This document shows positions 46,606-55,774 of a stretch of 64,000 bases of DNA, in pieces (the stretch's first letter is position 1; each line of letters opens with the position of its first letter). The stretch covers positions 226,741-290,740 of the forward strand of contig NZ_BNEO01000004.1 of assembly GCF_014905415.1 (NCBI RefSeq). The letters are read 5' to 3'. The DNA is from Virgibacillus salexigens. GTDB taxonomy: Bacteria; Bacillota; Bacilli; Bacillales; Amphibacillaceae. Below the pieces are notes generated by a model, which saw only the letters and a list, made by a program, of their open reading frames with translations, did not search any database and was not told the origin of the DNA. A program made the translations under genes and the position numbers.

Positions 46606-47904
46606 TTACGTATAAGCTGGTAGCCAGCTGCCATGTGCTTCAATCAAGTCATCACAAAGAGAAACAATATCATCAATCGATAATTCAGCAGCGGTATGTG
46701 GATCTAAAAGTGCGGCCTGATAGATCTTTTCTTTCTTCTTCGTAAGAGCCGCTTCGATTGTTAATAATTGTGTATGGATATTTGTCCGGTTGAGTGCTGC
46801 GAGCTGCTCAGGAAGGTCGCCTACATGAGTTGGTGTAACCCCGGATGCGTCGACCAGGCATGGAACTTCCACTACAGCTTTTTCTGGTAAATTACGAATG
46901 AGGCCGCCAGTATTTAGGACATTACCGCCAATTTTAAATGGCTGATTCGTTTCCATTGCCTCGATAATATACGAACCATATTCCATGGTACGTTCATGAT
47001 GTAAATGTTTATTATGAACAAGATCTTCTCGCATCTGTTTCCATCCTTCTATTTGATTCACACAACGACGAGGATACTCATCTAACGGAATATTATATTG
47101 TTCTATCAGTTCTGGATAGTTCTTTTTAATAAAGTATGGATGATATTCTGCATTATGCTCGGAAGACTCCGTAACATAATAGCCGAAGCGTTGCATTAAT
47201 TCAAAACGGACCATATCATCATGTTTTTCAGATTGCTTTTGGCGGGCACGTTGTTTGATTTCTGGATAAAGGTCTTTGCCATTTCTTGTAATCTCCAAAA
47301 GCCAAGCCATATGATTAATTCCAGCAATCTTCCATTGAATATTATCGAAGGGCATATCTAATGATTCTAATAAATGGCTTGCACAGACTTGCACGCTATG
47401 ACATAAGCCGACTGTCTTAATTCCTTCTTGGAGCAAAACATTGGTTAATACAGCCATTGGATTCGTGTAATTAAGAAACCATGCATCTGGACAAACTTCT
47501 TTCATGTCTTTAGCAAATGCTTGTATAACTGGTATGGTACGGAGGTTACGAAAGATTCCTCCAATTCCGATCGTGTCTGCGATTGTTTGGCGAAGTCCAT
47601 ACTTCTTTGGCATCTCAAAGTCGGTAATTGTACACGGATCATAACCGCCTACTTGAATAGCATTAATTACATAGGTTGCATTTCGCAGAGCTTCTTTTCG
47701 GTCATGATAGGTAATAATAGTTACATTGGATTGTAGGTTCTTTTTCATTGTATTTAACAATAACTCTGAATCTCGTAAACGTTTATGATCGACATCATAC
47801 AATGCGAACTCAAACGATTGCAACGCATCGACAGTCATGCAGTCGCCTAGTAAATTTTTAGCAAACACCGTACTGCCTGCACCTAAAAAGGTAATCTTAG
47901 ACAT
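46606..47904 (-). CDS. melA: GH4 alpha-galactosidase (MelA-like)
   Basis: Hydrolyses alpha-galactosides in the cytoplasm by the NAD- and Mn-dependent GH4 mechanism. 432 residues: NAD-binding ITFLGAGSTVFAKN at the start, NYTNPMAVLTN, metal ligands Cys in VGLCHSVQ and His in AGINHMAWLLE. ATG 47904 has a run of six G at 7 nt spacing; two upstream codons (ATG TTG) are too close to it. Other GH4 activities (alpha-glucosidase, alpha-glucuronidase) are possible; MelA-like motifs and the importer make alpha-galactosidase most likely. Confidence 0.88.
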   Translation of the reverse strand: MSKITFLGAGSTVFAKNLLGDCMTVDALQSFEFALYDVDHKRLRDSELLLNTMKKNLQSNVTIITYHDRKEALRNATYVINAIQVGGYDPCTITDFEMPKKYGLRQTIADTIGIGGIFRNLRTIPVIQAFAKDMKEVCPDAWFLNYTNPMAVLTNVLLQEGIKTVGLCHSVQVCASHLLESLDMPFDNIQWKIAGINHMAWLLEITRNGKDLYPEIKQRARQKQSEKHDDMVRFELMQRFGYYVTESSEHNAEYHPYFIKKNYPELIEQYNIPLDEYPRRCVNQIEGWKQMREDLVHNKHLHHERTMEYGSYIIEAMETNQPFKIGGNVLNTGGLIRNLPEKAVVEVPCLVDASGVTPTHVGDLPEQLAALNRTNIHTQLLTIEAALTKKKEKIYQAALLDPHTAAELSIDDIVSLCDDLIEAHGSWLPAYT

Positions 47905-48012
47905 CAACATTCCCCCCTGATAAATAATTGCCTTCTTGAACTACATGTTATGCGAAGAAATGTAGCTTTACAATCGTAAAAAAAATAAAATGAGGTAAAT
48001 TATTGCTTGTAT

Positions 48013-48891
48013 TTAATCGATAAAAAAATGATCAACAGGCATATAGGATTGGTTTTTTCGATATTCACTAGGAGGGACATTGATCATGTTTTTAAAAACT
48101 TTACTAAAATAATTACCACTACGAAAGCCAACCGCTGTTGCAATTTCTGCAATGGTTAGATCACTATTCTTTAGTAAAAAGATGGATTGATGTATTCGTA
48201 ATTTTGCAAGGTATTTCATCGGCGTCTCTTTTACTGTGTGATGGAAGAGTCTTGTAAAATGATACTTTGATAAACCAGTAACAGCAACAATATCATCCAA
48301 GACAAGATTTTCCGCAAACTTGCTTTGCATAAAGGAGATGGCTTTATAAATCGTGAGGGGGAACGGGCTTTGACTCTGCTCTTCATATTCTACGTATTGC
48401 AGATAATCCATTAGAAAGCTGTAGGCGTATTGCGATGCTTTATATGCTTGTTCAATTCCTGAAGTCGCAATTTCCTCTAATAAATGAAAGATGCGCTTAA
48501 TAGGTTTCGCATGAAGGGGAAACGTAAATAGATGTCCATGTTTCGTGGTGATCTGTTCAAAGAAGCGGGTTACTTCATTTCCAAATAACGTAATAAAGAT
48601 AAATTCCCAGCTAGAAGATTGATCAGGTAAATAATAACAGTGATCACTCGGGATCTGCACAAGAAATGCGTGTCCTTTTGATAAATCATACGTCTGCTCT
48701 CCAATTCGGATAGCACCTTGTCCATGTAATGTATATTGAAATACCCATCTTCCTTCTTCACTCCGTTCTAAGCCATTCCATTGATAAGAAGGGCACGTTC
48801 TTGTTTCTTTTCCAATGGAGTGAAGGCCGGCAATCCGCATTTGCAGATCGCCTTTGAATTTAAAACCAAAACTATTCGTTGAAGAAGTCAT
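48013..48891 (-). CDS. AraC-family transcriptional regulator
   Basis: 292 residues: N-terminal cupin-type sensing domain (WVFQYTLHGQGAIRIGEQTYDL, about 48-70) and C-terminal double HTH (about 190-285, LDDIVAVTGLSKYHFTRLFHHTVKETPMKYL and IAEIATAVGFRSGNYFSKVFKN). Like MsmR/RafR regulators it probably activates the adjacent alpha-galactosidase gene in response to sugar. ATG 48891 has AGGTGG 8 nt upstream; GTG 48903 overlaps that site. Confidence 0.9.
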   Translation of the reverse strand: MTSSTNSFGFKFKGDLQMRIAGLHSIGKETRTCPSYQWNGLERSEEGRWVFQYTLHGQGAIRIGEQTYDLSKGHAFLVQIPSDHCYYLPDQSSSWEFIFITLFGNEVTRFFEQITTKHGHLFTFPLHAKPIKRIFHLLEEIATSGIEQAYKASQYAYSFLMDYLQYVEYEEQSQSPFPLTIYKAISFMQSKFAENLVLDDIVAVTGLSKYHFTRLFHHTVKETPMKYLAKLRIHQSIFLLKNSDLTIAEIATAVGFRSGNYFSKVFKNMINVPPSEYRKNQSYMPVDHFFID

Positions 48892-48928
48892 TTCGTATGC
48901 CACCTTATTTTATAATTAGTAGTAATGA

Positions 48929-50398
48929 TTATTCTCTTGCATTGATCTCATACGCAGTGCGAATACCAGACTCAATTGCTCCTTCTATCCAGCCGTGAAA
49001 GGAAGAAGTATGCTCTCCAGCGAAGTGTAATCGTCCCTCAGGTTGGCGAATAACCTCTGAAAATTCTTTTCCTTGTCCAGGGGTAAATAACGTAAATGCC
49101 CCTGCTGAGTATGGATTTAGGCTCCAATTATAGGATACAGCCTTAATATATTCTTGGAAGACGATATTGCCGTAGATTTTTGCTATGTCTTTTAACAATG
49201 CTCGAGCTAACTGCTGTGGTGGTAAACTCGCCCAGAGAATTGCATCTTCGCCCCAACTGTAGCTAGCTAACAAAATCGCTGGTCCTGGCTCACCTATTCC
49301 ATGGCTTGGAATATAAGAAAAACGCGTAGGGATATCTGAAATAGCATTCCCGAGATGAAGTTTTTCCCAGAATCGGTGTTTAAATTCAATTCCAATTTTA
49401 ACCGAGGGTACATTGATCAGTTCCCGAATAATTTGCCATTTTTCAAAGGAAATGGAGTTATAAGGAATAACATCGATAAACTGAAAAACAGGAAAGGGAA
49501 TGGTGACAATCGTATAATCTCCATCAACCCATGTTGTTTTATGAGTTAGCGGATTCCACGACTGAACTCGTACGCCATGATTATGTTGATAGATTCGCTC
49601 TACTTTTTGATTGACGTACGTATGTGGTTGAAGCTGATTTAGAAAGGCATATGGAAGTCGATCATTACCACCATCTATTTCCAGAAACTCAACGGATTCA
49701 CCAAATATAGGATACGTAATATCTGTCAGAATATCGACAAAGGAAGCTTGAGGAAAACCTTCGATTCCTAGCATAACACCAATGCTGCGAATGGCGGGTA
49801 TAGATAGTGGTCGACCAATAGGATTATATTGTAGAAATTCGCCCATCGAGTATTCACTAAATTCCTCTTCTAGCCGTGCTTGTTCTTCAGGTGAACTATT
49901 ATTATATAAGTCAAGAAATGGCTGTGTTGCCTCTAAAAATAACGCTGTTGCTGTTTTTCCCTTTTCATTTTCATTCACCGGAAATTGTAAAATATCAGGG
50001 TTTTCTTCATATACTGCTCTTGTTGTTAATACATTATTGACATAAATTATATCTTCGGGAGTCGTATTTAGAAAATGATTGACTGGTAGATGGAATCGTT
50101 TCATGTATTCAAGGACCAACGCATGATTATCCGGAATTCGCATTGCCCCCACATCTAAATAATTTCCTGCTGAAAAAGGTTCTCTCAGCGTATAAACCCT
50201 TCCACCAATGCGATCATTACCTTCCAGGATGGTTACTTGGTGTCCCGCTTGTTTTAATAAGGAAGCAGCAACAAGGCCCGCCATACCTGCACCAATAATA
50301 ATTACACTCTTCGGATGTGAAGAAGTCGTTAATCCATTGCGAATAATGGATAGCATATCTTCTGGGTAACGAAGGGAAGCAAAATCAGAATTGTTCAT
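48929..50398 (-). CDS. FAD-dependent amine/amino-acid oxidase
   Basis: 489 residues of the flavin monoamine oxidase family. The dinucleotide fold [20 protein letters not shown] and the RIGGR motif are near residue 35-70, and the C-terminal [20 protein letters not shown] binds FAD. Closest in layout to L-amino-acid oxidases; substrate unknown. No signal peptide. ATG 50398 has AAAGGTGG upstream. It lies just upstream of the AraC gene on the same strand (37 bp), but I see no functional link. Confidence 0.88.
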   Translation of the reverse strand: MNNSDFASLRYPEDMLSIIRNGLTTSSHPKSVIIIGAGMAGLVAASLLKQAGHQVTILEGNDRIGGRVYTLREPFSAGNYLDVGAMRIPDNHALVLEYMKRFHLPVNHFLNTTPEDIIYVNNVLTTRAVYEENPDILQFPVNENEKGKTATALFLEATQPFLDLYNNSSPEEQARLEEEFSEYSMGEFLQYNPIGRPLSIPAIRSIGVMLGIEGFPQASFVDILTDITYPIFGESVEFLEIDGGNDRLPYAFLNQLQPHTYVNQKVERIYQHNHGVRVQSWNPLTHKTTWVDGDYTIVTIPFPVFQFIDVIPYNSISFEKWQIIRELINVPSVKIGIEFKHRFWEKLHLGNAISDIPTRFSYIPSHGIGEPGPAILLASYSWGEDAILWASLPPQQLARALLKDIAKIYGNIVFQEYIKAVSYNWSLNPYSAGAFTLFTPGQGKEFSEVIRQPEGRLHFAGEHTSSFHGWIEGAIESGIRTAYEINARE

Positions 50399-50598
50399 GT
50401 CAGTAACCACCTTTCTTCCTTCCTATAACTATGTGAAAAGAAGGTGGGATATGTAAGGCTAAAGGAGAGCCCTCGGCTAAGTATGATGGATTCATACATT
50501 TTGCATGACGTAATTACCCTGTATCTTTAGTTATGTTTACTGTCTTGCTGTTAGGGAAAATGTTTCCTATAGAGGACTTCAGGAAAGGTGGAATGACG

Positions 50599-51273
50599 AT
50601 GCATGTCAGAAGCATAATGATGGGAATCCTGGTTGTTAGCATCACCCTAGCTGGATGTAACACAAATCTTGAAGCAGCAGATGATGATCCGAATGCAACT
50701 ACGAATGAAACAAATGAAGCAGCTGGTACTAGCTCGGAATCCAATGTGGAACAATCGCATAATGATGACAACTCTGCAGCCAATGAATCAAATAGGAATA
50801 ACGATGATAATTCAAGCAAACAACGTTCCATTCCGGATGAACTAGAAAAGCATACATTTAATACTTCGGAAGAAGCAGCTAATTACATGGAAGGCTATCG
50901 TAACATAAAACAAACAAACATTGACCTAGGTTTTGGTATTTAAGGATCTAGAGATGCAGGTGCAGGTCACCAGTATATCTCTTGGAATGAAGGCCGCTGG
51001 TTTATTGGATTGGATTATCCTACTGATACCCAATATGTAACAGAAAAATATCCTAATAATACAGCGCTTGCAAAACAAATGGTTAGCTATTTAGAAAGTC
51101 ACTATTTACCTGCTCCTCAAGATAAAGGAGTCATAAAAGTTCGTGGTTTTAAAGATTCTCCTCAAGTGAAAATACAATGGCAGGTAGATAAAGTCGTCTA
51201 TGAAATTAATTCAGATAAGAATAACCCAATAGAAGCCATTCAAAAAGCAATTGATGCTGGCAAATCACTTTAA
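50599..51273 (+). pseudogene. Lipoprotein gene interrupted by an in-frame stop
   Basis: The frame opens at ATG 50599 (AAAGGTGG site) with a lipoprotein signal (lipobox LAGC) and an Asn/Asp/Ser-rich linker, reaches a TAA at 50941-50943, and continues in the same frame with GSRDAGAGHQYISWNEGRWFIGLDYPTD to 51273. The second part lacks its own start signal and clearly belongs to the same domain. Without the stop the protein would have 224 residues. A single substitution (for instance from AAA or GAA) explains it. Function of the intact family is unknown. Confidence 0.85.
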
Positions 51274-51308
51274 GTCATTTGTAAGAGATGAAGGCAGAAC
51301 GTAGTAAT

Positions 51309-51350
51309 GGCATGTTCATTTACAGGAAGCTAAGTGAACATGCCTTTTTT
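51309..51350 (+). terminator. Terminator of the interrupted lipoprotein gene
   Basis: GGCATGTTCA (51309-51318) pairs with TGAACATGCC (51335-51344), then six T. Confidence 0.88.
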
Positions 51351-51798
51351 AATTTCCAAGGGAAAATAGGAGGCCGCCTGTACAAGTTAGCCAACCATCA
51401 CAGGTTGGATGAAAATTCCAGTATTATTATTTTTTTGTAGAGAAATTCTGATACAATATACTATTCAGATTAAGAAATTTATTATTATCAGGGGATTTTT
51501 TAGGGAGGTAAAAGATTAAGAGGTTATTGCTACTTACCGACGTTATGTTTGTATTGTCCCAATCGTTAACCTGCATAATGTTATTCAAGTATAGATAACA
51601 TCAGATAAATTTATGTAAGTATCCGGTTTATAAAAATTTTTATAGGTTGGCATATTTGTCTTTTAATTGGAATGGTTCTTCTCAACCTAGATAGGGAGGC
51701 ATAGGTAGCATTTTGAAATCTTATCATTTTCTGGTTATGGATTAATAACTGATTATATAAGTTCTTGCCACTTTGATGTTAGTGAGAGGATAGAAGAG
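51351..51798. other. AT-rich spacer without a recognisable gene
   Basis: Only very short frames with occasional ribosome-binding-like purine runs (for example near 51500) are visible. Nothing recognised. Confidence 0.4.
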
Positions 51799-52002
51799 AT
51801 GAAGAAAAAACAAAAAGCATGTGGTTGGCTGTTTATAATTATTTTTGTTTTATATTATATGTATCAGCTTAAACCTTTTATTACGATACGTGGTAATTTA
51901 CATATAGGGAGATTTTCTTTAATGGAGTTTGGAAGTTGGATTTTAACTGAAGGAGAAACAAATTTATGCCAGAACACAAAAATAATTTATTCCGTGATAT
52001 GA
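51799..52002 (+). CDS. Possible small membrane protein overlapping the YrvL-like gene
   Basis: 67 residues with one N-terminal membrane helix (about 9-22). The ribosome binding site is weak (AGAAGAG). Its last 37 bp overlap the next gene in another frame and contain that gene's strong site, so it may be a short leader peptide or a coupled upstream gene rather than an independent protein. No family recognised. Confidence 0.4.
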   Translation: MKKKQKACGWLFIIIFVLYYMYQLKPFITIRGNLHIGRFSLMEFGSWILTEGETNLCQNTKIIYSVI

Positions 52003-52421
52003 ATATAAGAGAAAAGACGGCAACAATTGTCGGAATTGGATCTCTTATTATTTTAGTTCTGAGCTTTGTAATAGGGCTTTATTTCTTTGGACTAGCAGGG
52101 ATTTTTGAACTGCTTGGCGTTCAGTATAATTCAATTTGGTCTTTGGCTATTTTTGTTATAAGTTTTTTGATTCTAGGAATCATTGTTGAAATTTTTTTCA
52201 AAGTAATTTATAAGCTGTCGGTTCGTAATATAACGGGGAGAATCAAAGTGTTTTTCGTCCGAATTAGCGTTGCGGCCTTATCCAACTGGCTCGTTCTGTT
52301 TACAGTGGATGAATTTATGAAAAGTATGATACTCTCCATAAGATCAGAAATTATTATTGCGTTGTTGCTTGCGATACTAGAAGTTGTATTTGATGATGAT
52401 AAATATAAAAGAAAAGAATGA
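51966..52421 (+). CDS. YrvL-like regulatory membrane protein
   Basis: 151 residues with four membrane helices. The FGLAGIFELLGVQYNSIWSLAIF segment (about 39-61) fits the YrvL family, in which the B. subtilis member acts with YvrI/SigO-type regulation of oxalate decarboxylase and related genes. GAAGGAGA ribosome binding site. No sigma factor gene is nearby. Function is inferred from family resemblance only. Confidence 0.75.
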   Translation: MPEHKNNLFRDMNIREKTATIVGIGSLIILVLSFVIGLYFFGLAGIFELLGVQYNSIWSLAIFVISFLILGIIVEIFFKVIYKLSVRNITGRIKVFFVRISVAALSNWLVLFTVDEFMKSMILSIRSEIIIALLLAILEVVFDDDKYKRKE

Positions 52422-52529
52422 TTGGCTGATGCTTACAAATGAGAAAATGCTTATCATTAATGAAATGATAAATGTCTTGTCTCTTAAAATAGAGGAGAGT
52501 TAACACAATTTGATAAAAGGATGAGTAAA

Positions 52530-52685
52530 ATGAAATTACCTTCTTTGAAGAAGGTAATGATTTTATCGTGGAGTTTAATACTATTAACATTTTCACTTTA
52601 TGAATGTAAAACTACTGATATTGCTTCTTACGAAGACAATATCGAAAAGGCACAAGAAAAGGATATATCCCTATGCGGTTGGTGA
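52530..52685 (+). pseudogene. Short remnant of a secreted or lipoprotein-like gene
   Basis: From ATG 52530 (AAAAGG site) 51 codons run to a TGA. The N-terminus is basic then hydrophobic, with a Cys at residue 26 but no proper lipobox. Near the stop, a +1 shift gives YAVGDSFAGITPTKG, which suggests a frameshifted and truncated gene. The shifted part belongs to a segment that recurs near 60.2 kb. Confidence 0.5.
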
Positions 52686-52706
52686 CAGCTTCGCTGGTAT
52701 TACCCC
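52662..52706. repeat. Dispersed repeat, copy 1 (about 45 bp)
   Basis: Core GGTTGGTGACAGCTTC, then G-CTGGTATTACCCC. Nearly the same sequence stands at 60158-60200, with several substitutions and one single-base length difference. Confidence 0.75.
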
Positions 52707-52832
52707 AACTAAGGGTTGCAAATTCGTTCTTTTCTAATATTGCTTTTGTATGGATAAAATAAAAATGTGGGATGTGCAATTAATTGACAACGATCCTAAA
52801 GAGGGTTTATCAATTATGATATCAAGTTAACT

Positions 52833-52850
52833 TCTTTATCTCATCTTTAT
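52833..52850 (+). promoter_or_regulatory. 11-bp-spaced direct repeats upstream of the two-component operon
   Basis: TCTTTAT at 52833-52839 and again at 52844-52850, start-to-start 11 bp, the spacing bound by OmpR/PhoB-type regulators. Similar repeats precede the polysaccharide deacetylase gene. Confidence 0.5.
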
Positions 52851-52906
52851 ATCGTTATGATATTCTTTCATAGGTACTTACCTTTTTGACATTGCGAGGG
52901 AGAAAA

Positions 52907-53593
52907 ATGCAAAAAACATTACTAATTGTAGAAGATGAAGACATTTTACGTGAAATAGTGAAAGATTATTTATTGAATGAAGGATATGAAGTATTAGAAG
53001 CAGTAGATGGAAATGAAGCTTTGGCTATATTTGAAGAACGTGAAGTACATTTAATAATTTTAGATATTATGCTGCCAGAGTTAGATGGATGGTCTGTTTG
53101 TAGACGAATTCGCAAATCATCGAATGTGCCTATTATTATATTGACAGCTCGTGTGGATGAAGACGATACGTTACTTGGTTTTGAATTAGGGGCTGATGAT
53201 TATGTTACAAAACCTTACAGTCCACCAATTTTATTGGCGAGAGTGAAACGATTAATGGAAAGTCGATATGCTTATACAGGAGAGTTATCTAATGAAGATA
53301 TCTTAACTAGAAATGGTATCCATGTCCATTTCCCTTCACGTACCGTGACAGTAGATGAAGAAAAGATAGGTTTAACACACACAGAATATGAAATATTAAC
53401 ATATTTAATGCAAAATCCAGGGATTATTATTACGAGAGAACAGCTAATCACTAAAATTTGGGGGTATGAATTTGCTGGTGATGATCGTACAGTCAATAGT
53501 CATATTCGTAATTTACGTCATAAATTAGGAAATAAAGCAAATAGTATTGTAACTGTTATTCGAGCTGGTTATAAATTTGAGGGTAAGGCATGA
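52907..53593 (+). CDS. OmpR/PhoB-family response regulator
   Basis: 228 residues: receiver domain with acidic pocket VEDED, phospho-acceptor Asp in LIILDIMLPELDGW (about residue 51), Thr in LTARVDED and Lys in VTKPYSP, followed by a winged-helix DNA-binding domain (about 130-228, ITREQLITKIWGYEFAGDDRTVNSHIRNLRHKL). ATG 52907 has a GAGGGAG site. Its last 4 bp overlap the sensor kinase gene. Confidence 0.95.
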   Translation: MQKTLLIVEDEDILREIVKDYLLNEGYEVLEAVDGNEALAIFEEREVHLIILDIMLPELDGWSVCRRIRKSSNVPIIILTARVDEDDTLLGFELGADDYVTKPYSPPILLARVKRLMESRYAYTGELSNEDILTRNGIHVHFPSRTVTVDEEKIGLTHTEYEILTYLMQNPGIIITREQLITKIWGYEFAGDDRTVNSHIRNLRHKLGNKANSIVTVIRAGYKFEGKA

Positions 53594-55359
53594 AAATAGG
53601 AATTGTATCAAAATTATTTATACTTACAACATTATTATGTATGCTCATTTTAACGACAATTTTTATTGGACAAACTATATTTTTTAAGCAATATTATGCA
53701 AACCAAAAGGTAAATGATATTGAAACAAGTATTCAATCTTTTAAAAAAGAGTACATAAAGGCAGGAGGAGATGTACAGAAAATTCAAAAGCTAGAGCAGG
53801 ATTTCTACCAAGAAAATACGACGTGGATTACAACATTAGATAGTGTAGGAAATATAAAATATGCAAATGATTTTTCTGTAAAAGTTCAATTAGATCCTTC
53901 TCGAAATAAGGATTTCTCCAATCGTGTCATTAACATCCCATTGTATAGCTTCATTGGATTAGAGAGGTTTGAATTAGAACAGGGAAATCGTATTATGATT
54001 GATGGAGTAAAAAAAGATGATAAAGTGGTTCCTGCTATATTAACGGTCGAAAATAGGAATGTTGCATTGGATAATGGGCAACTATCAGAAAAGTTATATG
54101 GCAAAAAAGATGCACCAGAGCCTATTCCAAAGGGTAGCTCGCAGATATTCTTAAAGGGAGTCATTAAGAAATTACAATTACCAGTAGGGACCTTCGGTTC
54201 GAACATTTATACGAATCGTGTGTTTATAGATAGAGTAAAACAATTTCAAGTAAACCTACTATTAAATAAAAATCAAACTAGCGATGCTGAAACATTGGAC
54301 TATGAGGAAAATAATATTAATTACAAAATATTTATTAGACCCATAAAAGATACTACAGGTAAAACTATTTATATTTTTGCTATGACATCATTACAACCAG
54401 TTGATGAGGCTGTACAAATGTTAGAAGGTTATTACCCATACTTAGTTATATTTGTACTACTTCTTATTGTTCTGGCATCATTTTATTATTCAAAAAAGAT
54501 TGCGAAACCGTTGTTACAAATAAACGATACTACAAACAAGATGGCAAATCTGGACTTTTCAGAGACAATACCCATTACCTCTAAAGATGAAATTGGTACT
54601 CTATCACACAATATTAATACTCTCTCTACTACTTTGCATTCGTATATTAATCAATTGCAACAAGATATAGAGAAAGAAAAACAATTAGAAAATACACGTA
54701 AAGAATTTATTTCTAGTGTTTCACATGAATTAAAGACACCTTTAAGTATTATGAAGAGTTGCATCTCCATTTTGGAAGATGGTGTTGCTAGTAATAAAAA
54801 AGATTATTATTTTAAAGCAATGGCTAATGAAGTAGATAAAATGGATATGCTCATTGTTGATATGCTCGAATTAGCAAAATTTGAATCTGGTACGTATAAA
54901 ATGAAAATGGATGTCTTCTATATTGACCAAGTCATTGAGTATATATGCGAGCAATTAGATTTAGACATAGCGAACAAGCAATTACATGTTCATAAACAAC
55001 TTTCTAAGATTATGGTGGTTGCCAATCAACATCGAATAGAGCAAGTGATTACGAACTTTATTACCAATGCGATTCGCTACACGCCAGAAAATAAAAGCAT
55101 TATTATTTCCGCGATAGAAGAGCCGGAGCGTGTAAAAGTAAGTGTGGAAAATAAAGGCGCTCATATTGCGCAGGAACATTTAGAGAAAATATGGGATCGT
55201 TTTTATCGCGGAGATACATCTCGCAGGCGTTCGAATGGTGGAACAGGATTAGGGCTTGCTATTTCAAAAAATGTTTTAGAGCTGCATGAGTCGCAATATG
55301 GTGTATCGAATACTGAAGATGGAGTGCAGTTTTTCTTCTATTTAAACAAAAAAGGATAG
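53590..55359 (+). CDS. Sensor histidine kinase
   Basis: 589 residues: membrane helix about 8-29, a large extracytoplasmic domain of about 245 residues, second helix about 280-298, HAMP (about 300-355), HisKA with phospho-acceptor His379 in SSVSHELKTPLSIMKS, and HATPase with NAIRYTP, RFYRGDTSRR and GGTGLGLAIS. ATGA overlap with the response regulator shows translational coupling. The signal is unknown; downstream deacetylase and amidase genes suggest the cell envelope. Confidence 0.94.
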   Translation: MKIGIVSKLFILTTLLCMLILTTIFIGQTIFFKQYYANQKVNDIETSIQSFKKEYIKAGGDVQKIQKLEQDFYQENTTWITTLDSVGNIKYANDFSVKVQLDPSRNKDFSNRVINIPLYSFIGLERFELEQGNRIMIDGVKKDDKVVPAILTVENRNVALDNGQLSEKLYGKKDAPEPIPKGSSQIFLKGVIKKLQLPVGTFGSNIYTNRVFIDRVKQFQVNLLLNKNQTSDAETLDYEENNINYKIFIRPIKDTTGKTIYIFAMTSLQPVDEAVQMLEGYYPYLVIFVLLLIVLASFYYSKKIAKPLLQINDTTNKMANLDFSETIPITSKDEIGTLSHNINTLSTTLHSYINQLQQDIEKEKQLENTRKEFISSVSHELKTPLSIMKSCISILEDGVASNKKDYYFKAMANEVDKMDMLIVDMLELAKFESGTYKMKMDVFYIDQVIEYICEQLDLDIANKQLHVHKQLSKIMVVANQHRIEQVITNFITNAIRYTPENKSIIISAIEEPERVKVSVENKGAHIAQEHLEKIWDRFYRGDTSRRRSNGGTGLGLAISKNVLELHESQYGVSNTEDGVQFFFYLNKKG

Positions 55360-55427
55360 ATATTTTATTTAGTAACCTATTCAATTTGCCAAACTTAAGG
55401 GATAATATTGAGTTTTTAATTTATTTG

Positions 55428-55480
55428 AGCCATCCGATCAATAGGCCTTTACCAAAGGTATCGAACGGATGGCTTTTTTT
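55428..55480 (+). terminator. Terminator of the two-component operon
   Basis: AGCCATCCG (55428-55436) pairs with CGGATGGCT (55466-55474), with an inner CCTTT/AAAGG stem, then a T-run. Confidence 0.88.
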
Positions 55481-55567
55481 CACAGACAAGCTCATAGACC
55501 ATATTCATTCTAGTCAAAACACCATTAAAAAATTTAATTAATCCTAATAGAAGCCTAAATTACTGTG

Positions 55568-55624
55568 AAATCCGTAAGTCAAATAGCCGTTATATCGCGG
55601 GTATTTGACTTACGGATTTTTTAT
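55568..55624. terminator. 18-bp perfect stem, second terminator-like hairpin
   Basis: AAATCCGTAAGTCAAATA (55568-55585) pairs perfectly with the arm at 55602-55619 around a 16-nt loop; T-run on the + side and A-rich on the other. No gene lies between it and the previous terminator. Confidence 0.7.
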
Positions 55625-55696
55625 GCCAGGTTATAGAATACACTCACATTTCTGAGGGCTAGCCTCATTTTTAATTCTTTAAATGATATTGATATT

Positions 55697-55734
55697 ATCT
55701 TCACCTAATCTTTATCTGCCTCTATTAATCTTTA
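55697..55734 (+). promoter_or_regulatory. Direct repeats upstream of the polysaccharide deacetylase
   Basis: ATCTTCA (55697-55703), ATCTTTA (55708-55714, 11 bp later) and ATCTTTA (55728-55734, 20 bp later). The repeat unit and 11-bp step match those at 52833-52850, suggesting control by the neighbouring response regulator. Confidence 0.5.
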
Positions 55735-55774
55735 AACAGTACAAAGATGCTTTGAAAAAGAAGGGATAAAAAAA

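Noticed and set aside
49782..50045. 87-codon + strand frame inside the amine oxidase gene
   Set aside because: Antisense shadow without a ribosome binding site.
51010..51273. Independent 87-residue gene
   Set aside because: It has no ribosome binding site and is in frame with the upstream lipoprotein gene; it is better read as the second half of that interrupted gene.
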